A stretch of DNA of 64,000 nucleotides from Oncomelania hupensis (GCA_036898135.1 CM072521.1:66498793-66562792), one strand, 5' to 3'. Numbered from the stretch's first letter, positions 34,938 to 54,792 are shown. Notes: generated by a model not told the origin, from the sequence alone. Translations and numbers: made by a program.

Positions 34938-36445
34938 TGTCACGTGGGGTTTATGGGCTCTGCACAATGGAATTATGGACCCTCACGCTTATTCGGTGGG
35001 AACTGCTAGTAAGTCACCCTATGAATTACTTTAATAAATTTATTTGTTTAGCTCGTTCTGTGTTAAGGTTGGGGTACAGAAATAGATAGAAAAACGGTAG
35101 AAGATTACTGTCACACTAGCTTTCACACGGCTATGAATCATATGTAGTCCAGCCACTTGATAACAGTTAAAATCACACATTTATTTCTTCTACTCTATAC
35201 AAGATTCTCTAAGTACTAATCTAACTTAAAATGTCTCAGTTACTGCTAATAGTTCGATCGCTGATAGTCTAGGCAGCTGTTATATCTTCCTCGGGCACTT
35301 GCTATTATATTCATGTAGATTTGGACTACTGTGGTCCGTTTTACAGTTTCTGAAGATTTGGACTACTGTGGTCCTGTTTCGATCAGTTTAAGTGCACCTT
35401 TAGGTTTACACTTAACTGCTAGATGGTGCGTGCGAAGTCCTTCTGTGAGGTAGCTTCTGGTCCACCTGTGTCGTTGTGTAGTTGGGTTCCCTTGCCACGC
35501 TGTGGGGTCTGACAGGGTGTTTTTCAAGGTAGCTCTTTCCGACTTGTGCGGTAGAGGCTCCTCAACCAACTCGTCGTTTCTGTGGAGTGGGACGCACAGG
35601 ATAGCTCGCCTGCTCGTCTGTAATATAAGAGACGAAATTCTGCACAACCCTGAATAATCGGTTTGTGCAGAGCGTCTCACTGAAAGCCAAAGTAGCCCTC
35701 AGTGATAGCTCCACATCTCTATACATAAGCGACGAACATTCTGCTACTTCCGGGGTCCACTGGAATCTCACTCTAAATTCCTATACATACATAAATATCA
35801 AACGTGGCTAACTATACACATACAGAATTAATAATATTATAAACATTCAGTGGTACAGCCACTGGTCTGCAAACATACATATAAGTTAAACAACAGTGGT
35901 TCCGTACGGTATACAACATGGCGGCGCAACCGGTCGTGTTTCGCCACGTGTTCGGCTTTTCCACATGGTCACGCAAATTCGGATTAACAATTCACATTTA
36001 TGCATAGCAAATTCCACAAACATAATTTCAACAATAATATAAATATATCACGATGAAACAGAAGGGTGTTCATTTACCTGTTTGACAAGTTCAGGCCCCA
36101 TGATGACTTAATAGAACTCTAAGATTCTAAAGTCCTGCTTCCTGGTCTATGAGTGAAGAGATTTCTCTAGCTATCTATGTAGATGTTCACTCTTCCTCGT
36201 CTCACACACGACTGATTCAAACTGTGTGTAGGTTCTGACACAGTCAGAACTGCTCTACCCGCTTAGCCTGCTCCTGATTGGTTAAAACGGTCAGATTCAA
36301 AGCTCAAGTGCTGACTCACTACGCTGTGTGTGGCTGGCTCGCCGTGTGTGGCCTGCCTGTGTTCCTTACTGACTCTCTACTGTTACAAAGACTACACAAG
36401 GCTAAATAGTCACTGGGCAGAGTTAAAACTAGCCAGTTCATGACA
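34938..36445 (-). repeat. LTR of the Gmr1-like element (3' LTR)
   Basis: 1508 bases with TG...CA ends in a 5-base inverted repeat (TGTCA/TGACA). Nearly identical to 41504-43015. The small ORFs inside are present in both LTRs and have no domain. Confidence 0.95.
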
Positions 36446-36456
36446 GTCTCCCTCAA
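36446..36456 (-). other. Candidate polypurine tract
   Basis: On the minus strand, TTGAGGGAGAC abuts the 3' LTR. This is the expected place and composition for plus-strand DNA priming. Confidence 0.5.
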
Positions 36457-36613
36457 CTGAAAAAAGGCGATGACTACTGGATTCGACCTTTTTCTACTAC
36501 AGGGCCTAGTTTAACACTGCACTATCCTAGGGTCCTATTTACAAACTAAGTTAAGTTGCTCTACCTGAGCTGCAATGCTGTGCCAGGTAGCTATGGACAC
36601 TAGTGACAGGGTT

Positions 36614-38628
36614 TTACTGGGCGGGGACGAATTCTGGTGCTGTGGCCCTTAGTTGTGTTGGGTGGGCGACAGCTGCTGTGTCCTCCACGAGATGGCGACT
36701 GAGGTAGTCGGCTCCGTGGTTCTCTTTGCCGGGGATGTACTCGATCTGGAATGAGTAGCCTGAAGGGTGAGTGCCCATCGCATCAGGCGAGAGTTCAAAG
36801 ACTTGGAGGCTGCCAGGAACGATAGTGGTTGGTGGTCCACCTGAACTGTGAAGTGGGTCCCATACAGGTAGAGTTGGAATTTCTGTATGGCCCAGACTAG
36901 TCCAAGACATTCTTTCTCCGACGTGGCGTAGTGGGTCTCGGCGGGTCTCAATTTTCTGCTGGCGTAGGCGACAGGGAATAGCGTCTCTGCATTCTTGGGG
37001 TCGCGCTGTAGCAGTACTGCTCCGAGGCCTAAGTCGCTTGCGTCGGTGCGAAGAACGAATGGCTGAGTCAAATCGGGTAGGTGGAGTACTGGCGCCGATG
37101 TCATTCTGTCCTTGAGTGTTTGGAAGGCTGTCTCACATTCCGCTGTCCAAACTACTTTGTCCGGGGCGATTTTCCGGGTTCCATTTGTCAGTGGCACGGC
37201 GATGCTGTTGTAGTTGGGGATGAACTTCTGGTAGAAGCCGCAGAGTCCTAGAAACGACTGTACTTCCTTTTTGGTCTTGGGCCTAGGAGCGTCGAGTAGG
37301 CGTTTCACTGTCTTCTCTACCGGTCGCAGGCTTCCTTGACTGATGGTGTGTCCCAGAAATTCTAGCTCTGTGAATCCAATCTGACATTTGGTGGGTCTTG
37401 CCGTCAATCCCGTGTCTCTGAGGCGGGCGAGTAGTTGTTGTAGGAGCGTGACATGTTCCTCCCACGTAGGTGTTGCGATGAGGATGTCGTCCATAAACGA
37501 ATGTAGGTGCTCGCTGCTCAGGGGTGCCAGGAGTTTTCGCATCATGGCGCTGAAGATGCTGGGTGCGTTGTGGAGTCCGAATGGAAGTACGTTGAACTCA
37601 AAGTGTCCTTCCATAGTGCTAAACGCTAGGTATTTTCGGACTTTTGGATGTACTGGTATCTGGTAGTATCCTTTGCTGAGGTCGATGCGTGAGAAGTACT
37701 TCGCTCGCTGTAGCTTGGCAAATAGGTCTGTCTGGTCCGGGAGTGGCTCTGGCTGGAACTGCGTTACCGCATTCAGGAGTCTGAAGTCGATGCACAGTCG
37801 ATGCTCTCCGTTGGGTTTTCGCAACAATACCGTGCCTGCGCTGTAGGGTGAAGTAGACTCTGAGATGATTCCGGCTGCCAGTAAGGTGTCTATCTCTTCC
37901 TTGATGGCTCGCTGCTGAGACAGTGGCATCGGGTAGAGCTTCTGGCGGACGGGTGTTGGGTCGGTCACCGTTAAGGTTACTTCGACGAGGTCTGTCCTCC
38001 CTGGTCGGTCTGTTAGCACAGTCTGATGTTGTCGAATGACCTGTCGTACTTGCTGTTGCTGTTTAGCGGCTAGGTCTCCGTTGAGTATCACGTCTTTGTA
38101 GGTTTCTTTGGAGTGCAGGGGATACTCGACTGCATTGGTCTCCATGCTTTCTCCTTCTTCCGCGATGGCGATGGCTAGCAAGTTGTGAGTGCTGGGGGTC
38201 GCTGGTCGGTCCGTATACTTCTTGAGGAGATTGATGTGGTGGTATCGGGCTCTCCCGTTCACCTCTACTTGGTAGACTGTCTTGGATTTCTTGGCAGTCA
38301 CCCGGTACGGTCCTCTCCAAGCGATGTCCAGCTTGTTGGTTCCACTTGGAAGTAAGAGTAGCACTTGATCGCCGACTTGCAGTTCTCTGTCCTTCGCGTG
38401 GCGGTTGTAGTACTTCGCCTGACGGGCTCTTGCCTTCTTCAGTGCTTCACCCGCTTTCTTCCACGTTGCTTTGAGGGTTTCCTGCAGGTCTGCGACGTAC
38501 TTGGTGGCACCTCTTGGTGTGTCGTCTATCTTGGCTTCCGTCCAACTTCTGCGTAGGGCTTCTAGCGGTCCTGCTAGAGGTCTGCCGAATAGCAATGTTG
38601 ACGGGGTGTAGCCTGTGGCTGCATGGGC
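36614..38628 (-). pseudogene. Gmr1-like pol: integrase C-terminus, reverse transcriptase, RNase H
   Basis: From the frame break at about 38626 this frame finishes integrase, including the GPY-type module WRGPYRVTAKKSKTVYQV. Reverse transcriptase follows, with CIDFRLLN, FSRIDLSKGYYQIP, LPFGLHNAPSIF and the catalytic FMDD at roughly 37485-37500. RNase H has LRTDASDLGLGAVL, the SEKECL Glu and the QVDHQPL Asp. A second frame break near 36761 moves the last RNase H stretch (YIPGKENHGADYLSRH) into another frame, which ends at 36614. No envelope-like ORF follows. Confidence 0.92.
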
Positions 38629-41138
38629 GTTTCTCGGTATGCGAACAGTGCCGCATTCACGTAGGTGTCCCACGCTTCTGGATTGTCGTCGGCGACTTTC
38701 CTGAGGATGGTGAGAAGGGTTCCATTCAGTCTTTCTACTTGTCCGTTGCTGGCTGGGTGGTATGGTGGTGTGCGAATGTGATGAACTTGTATCAACTCGA
38801 ACACGTCTTGCATCAGGCGGCCGGTGAACTGAGATCCGTTGTCCGTTCTAATGCTGTCCGGGAATCCGACTCTGGTAAAGATGGCGATGAGTGCATCTGC
38901 AATCTTCTTGGTGTCGATCGCTGGCAACGGGACTGCTTCGCACCACATCGTACATGCGTCGACGAGTGTGAGTAGAAATCTGTTCCGCTTCTTGGTCATG
39001 GGCAGTGGTCCCACTATGTCTACTGAGACTTGCTGGAATGGCACGCCGACTACTACTGATGGTCCTAAGGTAACTGGTACGGTGTGATGTCGCGGGGAAT
39101 ATCGTTGACATTGGTGGCAAGATTTCACGTAGCGCTTGACATCCTCCGTGATTCCTGGCCAATAGTAGTGTGCGCTGATTCTCTGCACTGTGGCTCCAAT
39201 TCCCATGTGTCCGCTGAGTGGCATGCTGTGGCCTAGTTCTAGTACTTGGGCTCGAAGGGTGGCTGGTAGTACTAGTTGGGTGTGATCTCCATCTCCTTGT
39301 CGATGTAGAACTCCCTCTTCCATGTAGAAGTCTCCCTTGTGCGGGGGTGTGTGCGCCTTGGGTAGCTTCTGGAAGCACTTCGCTATCGAGGTGTCTTCTT
39401 TCTGTGCTGTTTTGATCTCTTCGAGTCCTGGATTCGGAGCGAACTCGGGCTGGGGTGGTTGGGTTTTAGCTTGGGCCCTGGTTTGCACTGCAGCTATCTC
39501 TACAGTTTTGGGGGGCGTGCCTAAGAACACATACCTACAACCTAGCACTAGATCATACAGGGGTTTCTGTAAAACAGCTGCTTGGATTCGTCCTGTGACG
39601 TACCTACTCTCTACTTCGATCCAAGCTATTGGGCAAGTAGTCGTCGGTTTCGTCAAGTCTGCTCCTTGTAAGTCGACTGTCTTGTCCGTCAAGTCCGCGC
39701 GCGATACAAGAGATTCGCTAACTATCGCGTCGTATGATAGACCTGTGTCATACAGACAGTTCGCTTCTTTTCCGTTGACCTTGACCGTGTCTGTCACCGA
39801 TGGGTGATCTCCGATTGTGAGTGGCTTGTTACCGCTACTTTGAGTTAGAACTCTGTGCGCTGGCCGGCTTTCGCGCTCTTCCCTACGTTGTGCGGCCAAC
39901 TTGAAACATTCTGCGGTGGAGTGATTGTTTCTGTTGCAGAACGAACAATACCGTCTCTGTTCTGCAGGACCTCTTTTCCCGAATTCCGTGTTGGGTCCTT
40001 TATTTTGCCCAGGTCTGGGGTTATTCGGCTTATTCGCGGTGCGCTCTTCCCGGTTAGGGCTTCGTTTCTGTGCCTCTTTCCCGTTAGGCTTTAGGTCTCG
40101 CCTGAAGCTCTTGGCTTCTCCGTGTGCGGCCACGTACCTATCTGCGACCTTGACCAGATCTTCTAGTCTTTCCGCGCCCTGCTCTACTGAGAATGTTCTC
40201 AGCTCGGGGGTCATGGTTTCCCGTAGCTGTTCCCATACTAACAGTTCTGTCAGTCCATCATACGTCTTAGCCGTGGCTGACTGGCTAATCCACTTATCCA
40301 GCATTGTGGACAACCGATCCGCGAACTGCGCATAGCTCTCTCCTTTCACTCTCCGATTGGTGCGGAACTTTTGCCGGTAGCATTCTCCTGTCAGTTCGAA
40401 TCCCGTTAGGAGTGCCTCTTTTACTTTGTGATAGTCAGTCACTCTGTCAGTCGGTAGCTTACTGTAGATGTCATAAGCCTTTCCTCTAAGCCCTTGACTA
40501 AGCTTAAAAGACCAATGAGTGGGATCTAGTTTATACTCTGTTGCTAGACGCTCAAACCTAGTCAGATAGAGATCTAGACCTTCTTCTCTCTCATTGAATG
40601 TTCCCAGTGGAAATGACATTCCTTGTACAGGGTTGGATGCTACCTCTAGCTGATCTGAGTGGGGAGGGGTTGAGGAAGAACTTGAAGCTCCTGATCCCAA
40701 TCTTCTTAGCTCTAACTCATGCTGTCTGTCTTTTTCCTTTTCTGCCCTCTCATACTCCCATCTCCTACTTTCTGCTTCTCTCTCTGCTGCTAATGCTGCC
40801 TTCTTCTGTTCTCTTTCTGCCTCTAGCTCTAATTTCCTCGTTTCTCTCTCTGCTTCTAATTTCTTCTGCTCTGCTTCTAATTTCTTTTGCTCTGCTTCCA
40901 ATTTCTTCGCCTCTCTCTCCGCTTCTAATTTCTTTGCCTCTCTCTCTGCTTCTAGTTCTGCTTTCCTCTGTTCTGCTTCGAGTTTCTTCTGTTCTCTCTC
41001 TGCTGCTCTCTCTGCCTTAGCCTCCTGTTTCTCTACCTCTGCATTTATATACGCAATTAGGTCTCCACCTGCTAAGTGTAAAGCTTCTCCCAATTCCTTG
41101 AAGCGCAATCTCAAGGCCACTGGGTCCGACATTGTCAA
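38574..41138 (-). CDS. Gmr1-like gag, protease and integrase core in one frame
   Basis: An 854-codon frame starting 365 bases inside the 5' LTR. Residues about 32-145 are a Glu/Lys/Ala/Arg-rich helix. Residues about 175-340 are a capsid with SCAN-like features (ECYRQKFR, later LLVWEQLRETMTPELR). A zinc knuckle follows (C398, C401, H406, C411). The protease has YDTG at 463-466. Integrase has the H637/H644, C674/C677 finger and the catalytic triad D707, D766, E802, with 35 residues between the last two. Gag and pol share one frame with no stop or shift between them. The frame is lost near residue 838 by a one-base deletion. Confidence 0.93.
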   Translation of the reverse strand: MTMSDPVALRLRFKELGEALHLAGGDLIAYINAEVEKQEAKAERAAEREQKKLEAEQRKAELEAEREAKKLEAEREAKKLEAEQKKLEAEQKKLEAERETRKLELEAEREQKKAALAAEREAESRRWEYERAEKEKDRQHELELRRLGSGASSSSSTPPHSDQLEVASNPVQGMSFPLGTFNEREEGLDLYLTRFERLATEYKLDPTHWSFKLSQGLRGKAYDIYSKLPTDRVTDYHKVKEALLTGFELTGECYRQKFRTNRRVKGESYAQFADRLSTMLDKWISQSATAKTYDGLTELLVWEQLRETMTPELRTFSVEQGAERLEDLVKVADRYVAAHGEAKSFRRDLKPNGKEAQKRSPNREERTANKPNNPRPGQNKGPNTEFGKRGPAEQRRYCSFCNRNNHSTAECFKLAAQRREERESRPAHRVLTQSSGNKPLTIGDHPSVTDTVKVNGKEANCLYDTGLSYDAIVSESLVSRADLTDKTVDLQGADLTKPTTTCPIAWIEVESRYVTGRIQAAVLQKPLYDLVLGCRYVFLGTPPKTVEIAAVQTRAQAKTQPPQPEFAPNPGLEEIKTAQKEDTSIAKCFQKLPKAHTPPHKGDFYMEEGVLHRQGDGDHTQLVLPATLRAQVLELGHSMPLSGHMGIGATVQRISAHYYWPGITEDVKRYVKSCHQCQRYSPRHHTVPVTLGPSVVVGVPFQQVSVDIVGPLPMTKKRNRFLLTLVDACTMWCEAVPLPAIDTKKIADALIAIFTRVGFPDSIRTDNGSQFTGRLMQDVFELIQVHHIRTPPYHPASNGQVERLNGTLLTILRKVADDNPEAWDTYVNAALFAYRETPMQPQATPRQHCYSADL

Positions 41139-41479
41139 AAGTGTCTATGAACAACCTCTGAATCACGTGGAATACCAAAACACTAGCAATATTGCAATTC
41201 AATAACAACAATGCAAAGACAATCAAATTCGTAATCAATAATAGAATAAAACAAGAGTCAAACGGCATACAACAGTTATTTAAGCAAAACCTGCAAAAGA
41301 ACAATGCAACATACAGGCACAAAAATATTTGAAGCAAAAAGTTTTTAACTAAAGAATAGTGCACCAAAACTGATCAGTGTTATACCCTTACACTATTCTA
41401 AGTTATTCTACTACTACTACTGTTATCTAATTTTATTGTACTTAGATCCGGTTATACCCAATTCCTATTATACACAGAT

Positions 41480-41497
41480 CCTAGCTAGGCTCGCCAA
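41480..41497 (-). other. Candidate primer-binding site
   Basis: On the minus strand, TTGGCGAGCC starts six bases inside the 5' LTR. A TGG start just inside the LTR is typical of a tRNA primer site. I cannot name the tRNA. Confidence 0.4.
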
Positions 41498-41503
41498 TTA
41501 AAG

Positions 41504-43015
41504 TGTCACGTGGGGTTTATGGGCTCTGCACAATGGAATTATGGACCCTCACGCTTATTCGGTGGGAACTGCTAGTAAGTCACCCTATGAATTACTTTAA
41601 TAAATTTATTTGTTTAGCTCGTTCTGTGTTAAGGTTGGGGTACAGAAATAGATAGAAAAAAACGGTAAAAGATTACTGTCACACTAGCTTTCACACGGCT
41701 ATGAATCATATGTAGTCCAGCCACTTGATAACAGTTAAAATCACACATTTATTTCTTCTACTCTATACAAGATTCTCTAAGTACTAATCTAACTTAAAAT
41801 GTCTCAGTCACTGCTAATAGTTCGATCGCTGATAGTCTAGGCAGCTGTTATATCTTCCTCGGGCACTTGCTATTATATTTTCATGTAGATTTGGACTACT
41901 GTGGTCCGTTTTACAGTTTCTGAAGAGTTGGACTACTGTGGTCCTGTTTCCGATCAGTTTAAGTGCACCTTTAGGTTTACACTTAACTGCTAGATGGTGC
42001 GTGCGAAGTCCTTCTGTGAGGTAGCTTCTGGTCCACCTGTGTCGTTGTGTAGTTGGGTTCCCTTGCCACGCTGTGGGGTCTGACAGGGTGTTTTTCAAGG
42101 TAGCTCTTTCCGACTTGTGCGGTAGAGGCTCCTCAACCAACTCGTCGTTTCTGTGGAGTGGGACGCACAGGATAGCTCGCCTGCTCGTCTGTAATATAAG
42201 AGACGAAATTTTGCACAACCCTGAATAATCGGTTTGTGCAGAGCGTCTCACTGAAAGCCAAAGTAGCCCTCAGTGATAGCTCCACATCTCTATACATAAG
42301 CGACGAACATTCTGCTACTTCCGGGGTCCACTGGAATCTCACTCTAAATTCCTATACATACATAAATATCAAACGTGGCTAACTATACACATACAGAATT
42401 AATAATATTATAAACATTCAGTGGTACAGCCACTGGTCTGCAAACATACATATAAGTTAAACAACAGTGGTTCCGTACGGTATACAACATGGCGGCGCAA
42501 CCGGTCGTGTTTCGCCACGTGTTCGGCTTTTCCACATGGTCACGCAAATTCGGATTAACAATTCACATTTATGCATAGCAAATTCCACAAACATAATTTC
42601 AACAATAATATAAATATATCACGATGAAACAGAAGGGTGTTCATTTACCTGTTTGACAAGTTCAGGCCCGTGATGACTTAATAGAACTCTAAGATTCTAA
42701 AGTCCTGCTTCCTGGTCTATGAGTGAAGAGATTTCTCTAGCTATCTATGTAGATGTTCACTCTTCCTCGTCTCACACACGACTGATTCAAACTGTGTGTA
42801 GGTTCTGACACAGTCAGAACTGCTCTACCCGCTTAGCCTGCTCCTGATTGGTTAAAACGGTCAGATTCAAAGCTCAAGTGCTGACTCACTACGCTGTGTG
42901 TGGCTGGCTCGCCGTGTCTGGCCTGCCTGTGTTCCTTACTGACTCTCTACTGTTACAAAGACTACACAAGGCTAAATAGTCACTGGGCAGAGTTAAAACT
43001 AGCCAGTTCATGACA
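41504..43015 (-). repeat. LTR of the Gmr1-like element (5' LTR)
   Basis: 1512 bases, with the same ends as 34938-36445 and few differences (for example longer A and T runs near 41657 and 41877). The target duplication CAACC follows at 43016-43020. This LTR would carry the promoter for the minus-strand ORFs. Confidence 0.95.
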
Positions 43016-43500
43016 CAACCCTGTCGTTCAGCCCGCACAGTTCACAGTAAAGTAGTGATTTGAAAATTTAGAAAAAACACACACACGCACGCACACCCTC
43101 ACACACACACACACACGCACGCACACCCTCACACGCACACACACACACACACGCACACACACACACACTGAGTCACTGTTACTGTTACCCGCGCCTCAAC
43201 TGTGTAATTATTGGACAAGAACACTACAAGTACACAACATGATAAATATCTTATACGGACATTTGTCATTCCAACAATAACAAAACGAAACGGAAATCAC
43301 AGGAACTAACGAACACGAAGACGACAAAAACTTAAGTAATGACATTATTGAAATATTGTGCGGACAATTACCAAATTAAAGGCTTACACAATGATACCGT
43401 AAATATTGTCCAGTTGGAAATCCCGTTTAATTTAAAATCGTAATGAACACAACTTATACGTATGCCATTCTTCACTTTGAATAAGCATGGCATTGTTAAC
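43016..43500. other. Right flank of the LTR element, with (CA)n
   Basis: CA/CGCA microsatellite at about 43076-43170, then unique sequence up to the gap. Exon 8 of cathepsin L copy 2 is not found here. Confidence 0.6.
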
Positions 43501-44000
43501 NNNNNNNNNNNNNNNNNNNNNNNNNNNNNNNNNNNNNNNNNNNNNNNNNNNNNNNNNNNNNNNNNNNNNNNNNNNNNNNNNNNNNNNNNNNNNNNNNNNN
43601 NNNNNNNNNNNNNNNNNNNNNNNNNNNNNNNNNNNNNNNNNNNNNNNNNNNNNNNNNNNNNNNNNNNNNNNNNNNNNNNNNNNNNNNNNNNNNNNNNNNN
43701 NNNNNNNNNNNNNNNNNNNNNNNNNNNNNNNNNNNNNNNNNNNNNNNNNNNNNNNNNNNNNNNNNNNNNNNNNNNNNNNNNNNNNNNNNNNNNNNNNNNN
43801 NNNNNNNNNNNNNNNNNNNNNNNNNNNNNNNNNNNNNNNNNNNNNNNNNNNNNNNNNNNNNNNNNNNNNNNNNNNNNNNNNNNNNNNNNNNNNNNNNNNN
43901 NNNNNNNNNNNNNNNNNNNNNNNNNNNNNNNNNNNNNNNNNNNNNNNNNNNNNNNNNNNNNNNNNNNNNNNNNNNNNNNNNNNNNNNNNNNNNNNNNNNN
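43501..44000. other. Assembly gap (500 N)
   Basis: Exactly 500 N, a conventional placeholder, so the true size is unknown. By alignment with copy 1 (exon 8 begins 358 bases beyond exon 7) the missing exon 8 of copy 2 should be in it. ORFs reported across the Ns are meaningless. Confidence 0.95.
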
Positions 44001-44109
44001 CAATCAAACCATCAATCATAGTTACCACCACTACCACCATTGGAAAAACAACAACCAATACAATGACCAACACCAACAAAAGCAACAACAACAACAACAA
44101 TGGACGTTA

Positions 44110-52864
<8,755 letters not shown>

Positions 52865-53489
52865 TTGTAAAATTATGAGGAAATCTTTCATATAAAACCT
52901 TATATGCTCATATCGAAATCTTTAAACAGCATTCTTGCTAGTTCAAATTTTGCTAAAATGGCGTCAATAACTCGTTTGTCAGTTTTCTGTTATATATTTA
53001 TTTACTTATCTCATTTTATTTTATTATTATTTATTTTATTTTATTTTATTTTCTATTATTTTGTTAAACATATATTTTCACTATTATAATACAAAGCAAC
53101 TTAACATTAATGTAATGTTCTGAAACAATATTGAAGTAATAATTTTCATGTTAGTTTTTTTCTCCTTCTAAAATCTCCAATGTGCAAATTGAAGAGACTT
53201 TATATTAAATTATCTATTGATAGACTGCATGATAGTAAGTTCAATGATGGTATGTAATGGACCTCTCTTTTTTCTGGGTTAGCTTAATGAGGGCTATGTC
53301 CTCTTGTTAAATAGTACTGTATTGAAAGACCAGTTGTCTCGCCTTTTCAAAGTCAAGTGTCCATCTGGCGAATATCATCATCACACAGCGTAGCTGAGAC
53401 CCAAGGAGCGTTAACCAAATAGAATGGATCCGCGATAGTAATAAGAAAGTGGATCTTCGATAGCATTGCGGTAGCATTAGTATGGTACA
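52865..53489. other. 5' flank of cathepsin L copy 2
   Basis: Aligns with 33311-34019 upstream of copy 1, but with only one 35-bp TATA-like unit (52883-52917) where copy 1 has five. Confidence 0.7.
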
Positions 53490-53499
53490 ATAGTACAAC

Positions 53500-53710
53500 A
53501 GTAGGGTTCAGTAGGGTACAGTAGAGTTCAGTAGGGTACAGTAGAGTTCAATAGGGTACAGTAGGGTTCAGTAGGGTACAGTAGAGTTCAGTAGGGTACA
53601 GTAGAGTACAGTAGGGTACAGTAGAGTTCAGTAGAGTTCAATAGGGTAGGCTTACAGTAGGGTACAGTAGGGTGCAGTAGAGTACAGTAGAGTACACTAG
53701 GGTACAATAA
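53500..53710. repeat. GGGTACAGTA minisatellite
   Basis: About twenty 10-base units of GGGTACAGTA and AGTTCAGTAG types, longer than in copy 1 (34020-34130). Confidence 0.93.
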
Positions 53711-53924
53711 AATATGCATCATAGATTGAAGAATGCGACCAGACAGTGTCTTTGGAGAAAGGAATCGGCCATTGAAACGGTTAATTCCCAAACCGTGTAG
53801 CAACGAACCTATAACATCTTCATTTACGTCCAAAACTACAATCCTTTAACTGGGAAGACAATGATATAGGTCAATTGTATTATGTGCTGAACGTTCAACT
53901 ATCATAGGCCTATGACGTTTACCC

Positions 53925-54527
53925 CCGTTGGGGTGCCGGGGTTTTATGCGGCAGGGATAGCTCAGTGATCAGAGCATAACTTGTGTGAGTGCGTCTTGGG
54001 CGACGTGGGTTCGAATCCTGACTTCAGCAAACTATTATGTGATTGCTGGATATTACGGGCCAGCGCCTTGAAAAGCTCTCTGAGCTTTTAAGTGCACTAT
54101 ATAAGAGAAATCTCTATAAAATAGTATCCCCACTTTGTAGAAATTACAATAGTCCCTTATACGCTATGTATTCGGGGACGTTAATCTATACAACGTAAAG
54201 TAACGTAGAAATGTAGTGGCAGCTTTAAATTACCACTGTTTCTGTCAATCTCATTTTTTTCTTTCTCGTTCTTAATCTGTTCTATTGATCTACTATCCCT
54301 TCGCTAGACCAGTCGCCTACCTTTCTTCTTGAAAACTCTCCCAAAACTCCTCGTTTGTGTATGGGGTCTTTTGGGTCAGCTTGGGGATATTGGACACTTT
54401 CTGCCAAATGGTCGCTAAGGCTTCCTATGGTATTATTATTTCGCAATTTAGGCATTTTATATTTATGTATTTTGTTATTCTTTTATAATAATGTTTATAT
54501 TCTATTTTGTTTTTTTTGTAAACGGGG
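53925..54527 (+). repeat. Family A repeat, copy A7, 5' part
   Basis: Family A copy orthologous to A5. It is interrupted by a SINE at 53946-54117 and ends at the RTE-like LINE target duplication GTAAACGGGG (54518-54527). It resumes at 57878. Confidence 0.88.
53946..54117 (+). mobile_element. tRNA-derived SINE inserted in family A
   Basis: The head is tRNA-like: A box TAGCTCAGTGATCAGAGC at 53958-53975 and a perfect B box GGTTCGAATCC at 54008-54018. The tail has GCGCCTTGAAAAGC and GCACTATATAAG, typical of invertebrate SINEs. The orthologous site in A5 (near 34394) is empty, so the insertion followed the gene duplication. It is not a functional tRNA: the arms do not pair fully. Confidence 0.85.
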
Positions 54528-54539
54528 TAATAAATGTGA

Positions 54540-54792
54540 TAAACGAAGAGAGATGAAAAAGAAAAAGAACACCTCACAGGGAGCTGATGTCTACCGAAAA
54601 ATCAACAATGACATCCGAAAAGGCATGCGCACAGCAAAGGAGAACTGGTTAGAAGATCAATGCCAGGAAATAGAGAACAGTCTGAACAAGAACAACAGCA
54701 AGAAGGCCTACCAGACTGTGAAGCGGCTGACAAGTGTCAAACAGCCCAAAGTCTCCACGATCCAAAGCAAGTCTGGCATATGCCTCACAGAA
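54540..54792 (+). pseudogene. RTE-like ORF, part before the nested insertion
   Basis: Encodes the linker between endonuclease and RT: DVYRKINNDIRKGMRTAKEN, QCQEIENSLNKNNSKKAYQ and KQPKVSTIQSKSGICLTE. It is cut off by the L2-like element at ACAGAA. Confidence 0.88.

Larger units (their letters stand above)
34938..43015 (-). mobile_element. Gmr1-like Ty3/Gypsy LTR retrotransposon
   Basis: An 8.1-kb element with two about 1.51-kb LTRs that begin TGTCA and end TGACA, flanked by CAACC on both sides. Internal order on the minus strand is gag, protease, integrase, reverse transcriptase, RNase H. Integrase ahead of reverse transcriptase is the copia-like order, and in Ty3/Gypsy it is the mark of the Gmr1 group. 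The LTRs differ at only about ten sites that I could see, so insertion is recent. Two single-base frame breaks (about 38626 and 36761) leave this copy non-autonomous as it stands. It lies between the two cathepsin L genes. Confidence 0.93.

Noticed and set aside
35363..35680. 105-codon ORF, also found at 41814-42251
   Set aside because: It lies within both LTRs, has no domain, and its length differs between the LTRs because of small indels.
53951..54025. Functional tRNA gene
   Set aside because: A and B boxes are good but the arms do not form a full cloverleaf, and a SINE tail follows. It is a SINE head.
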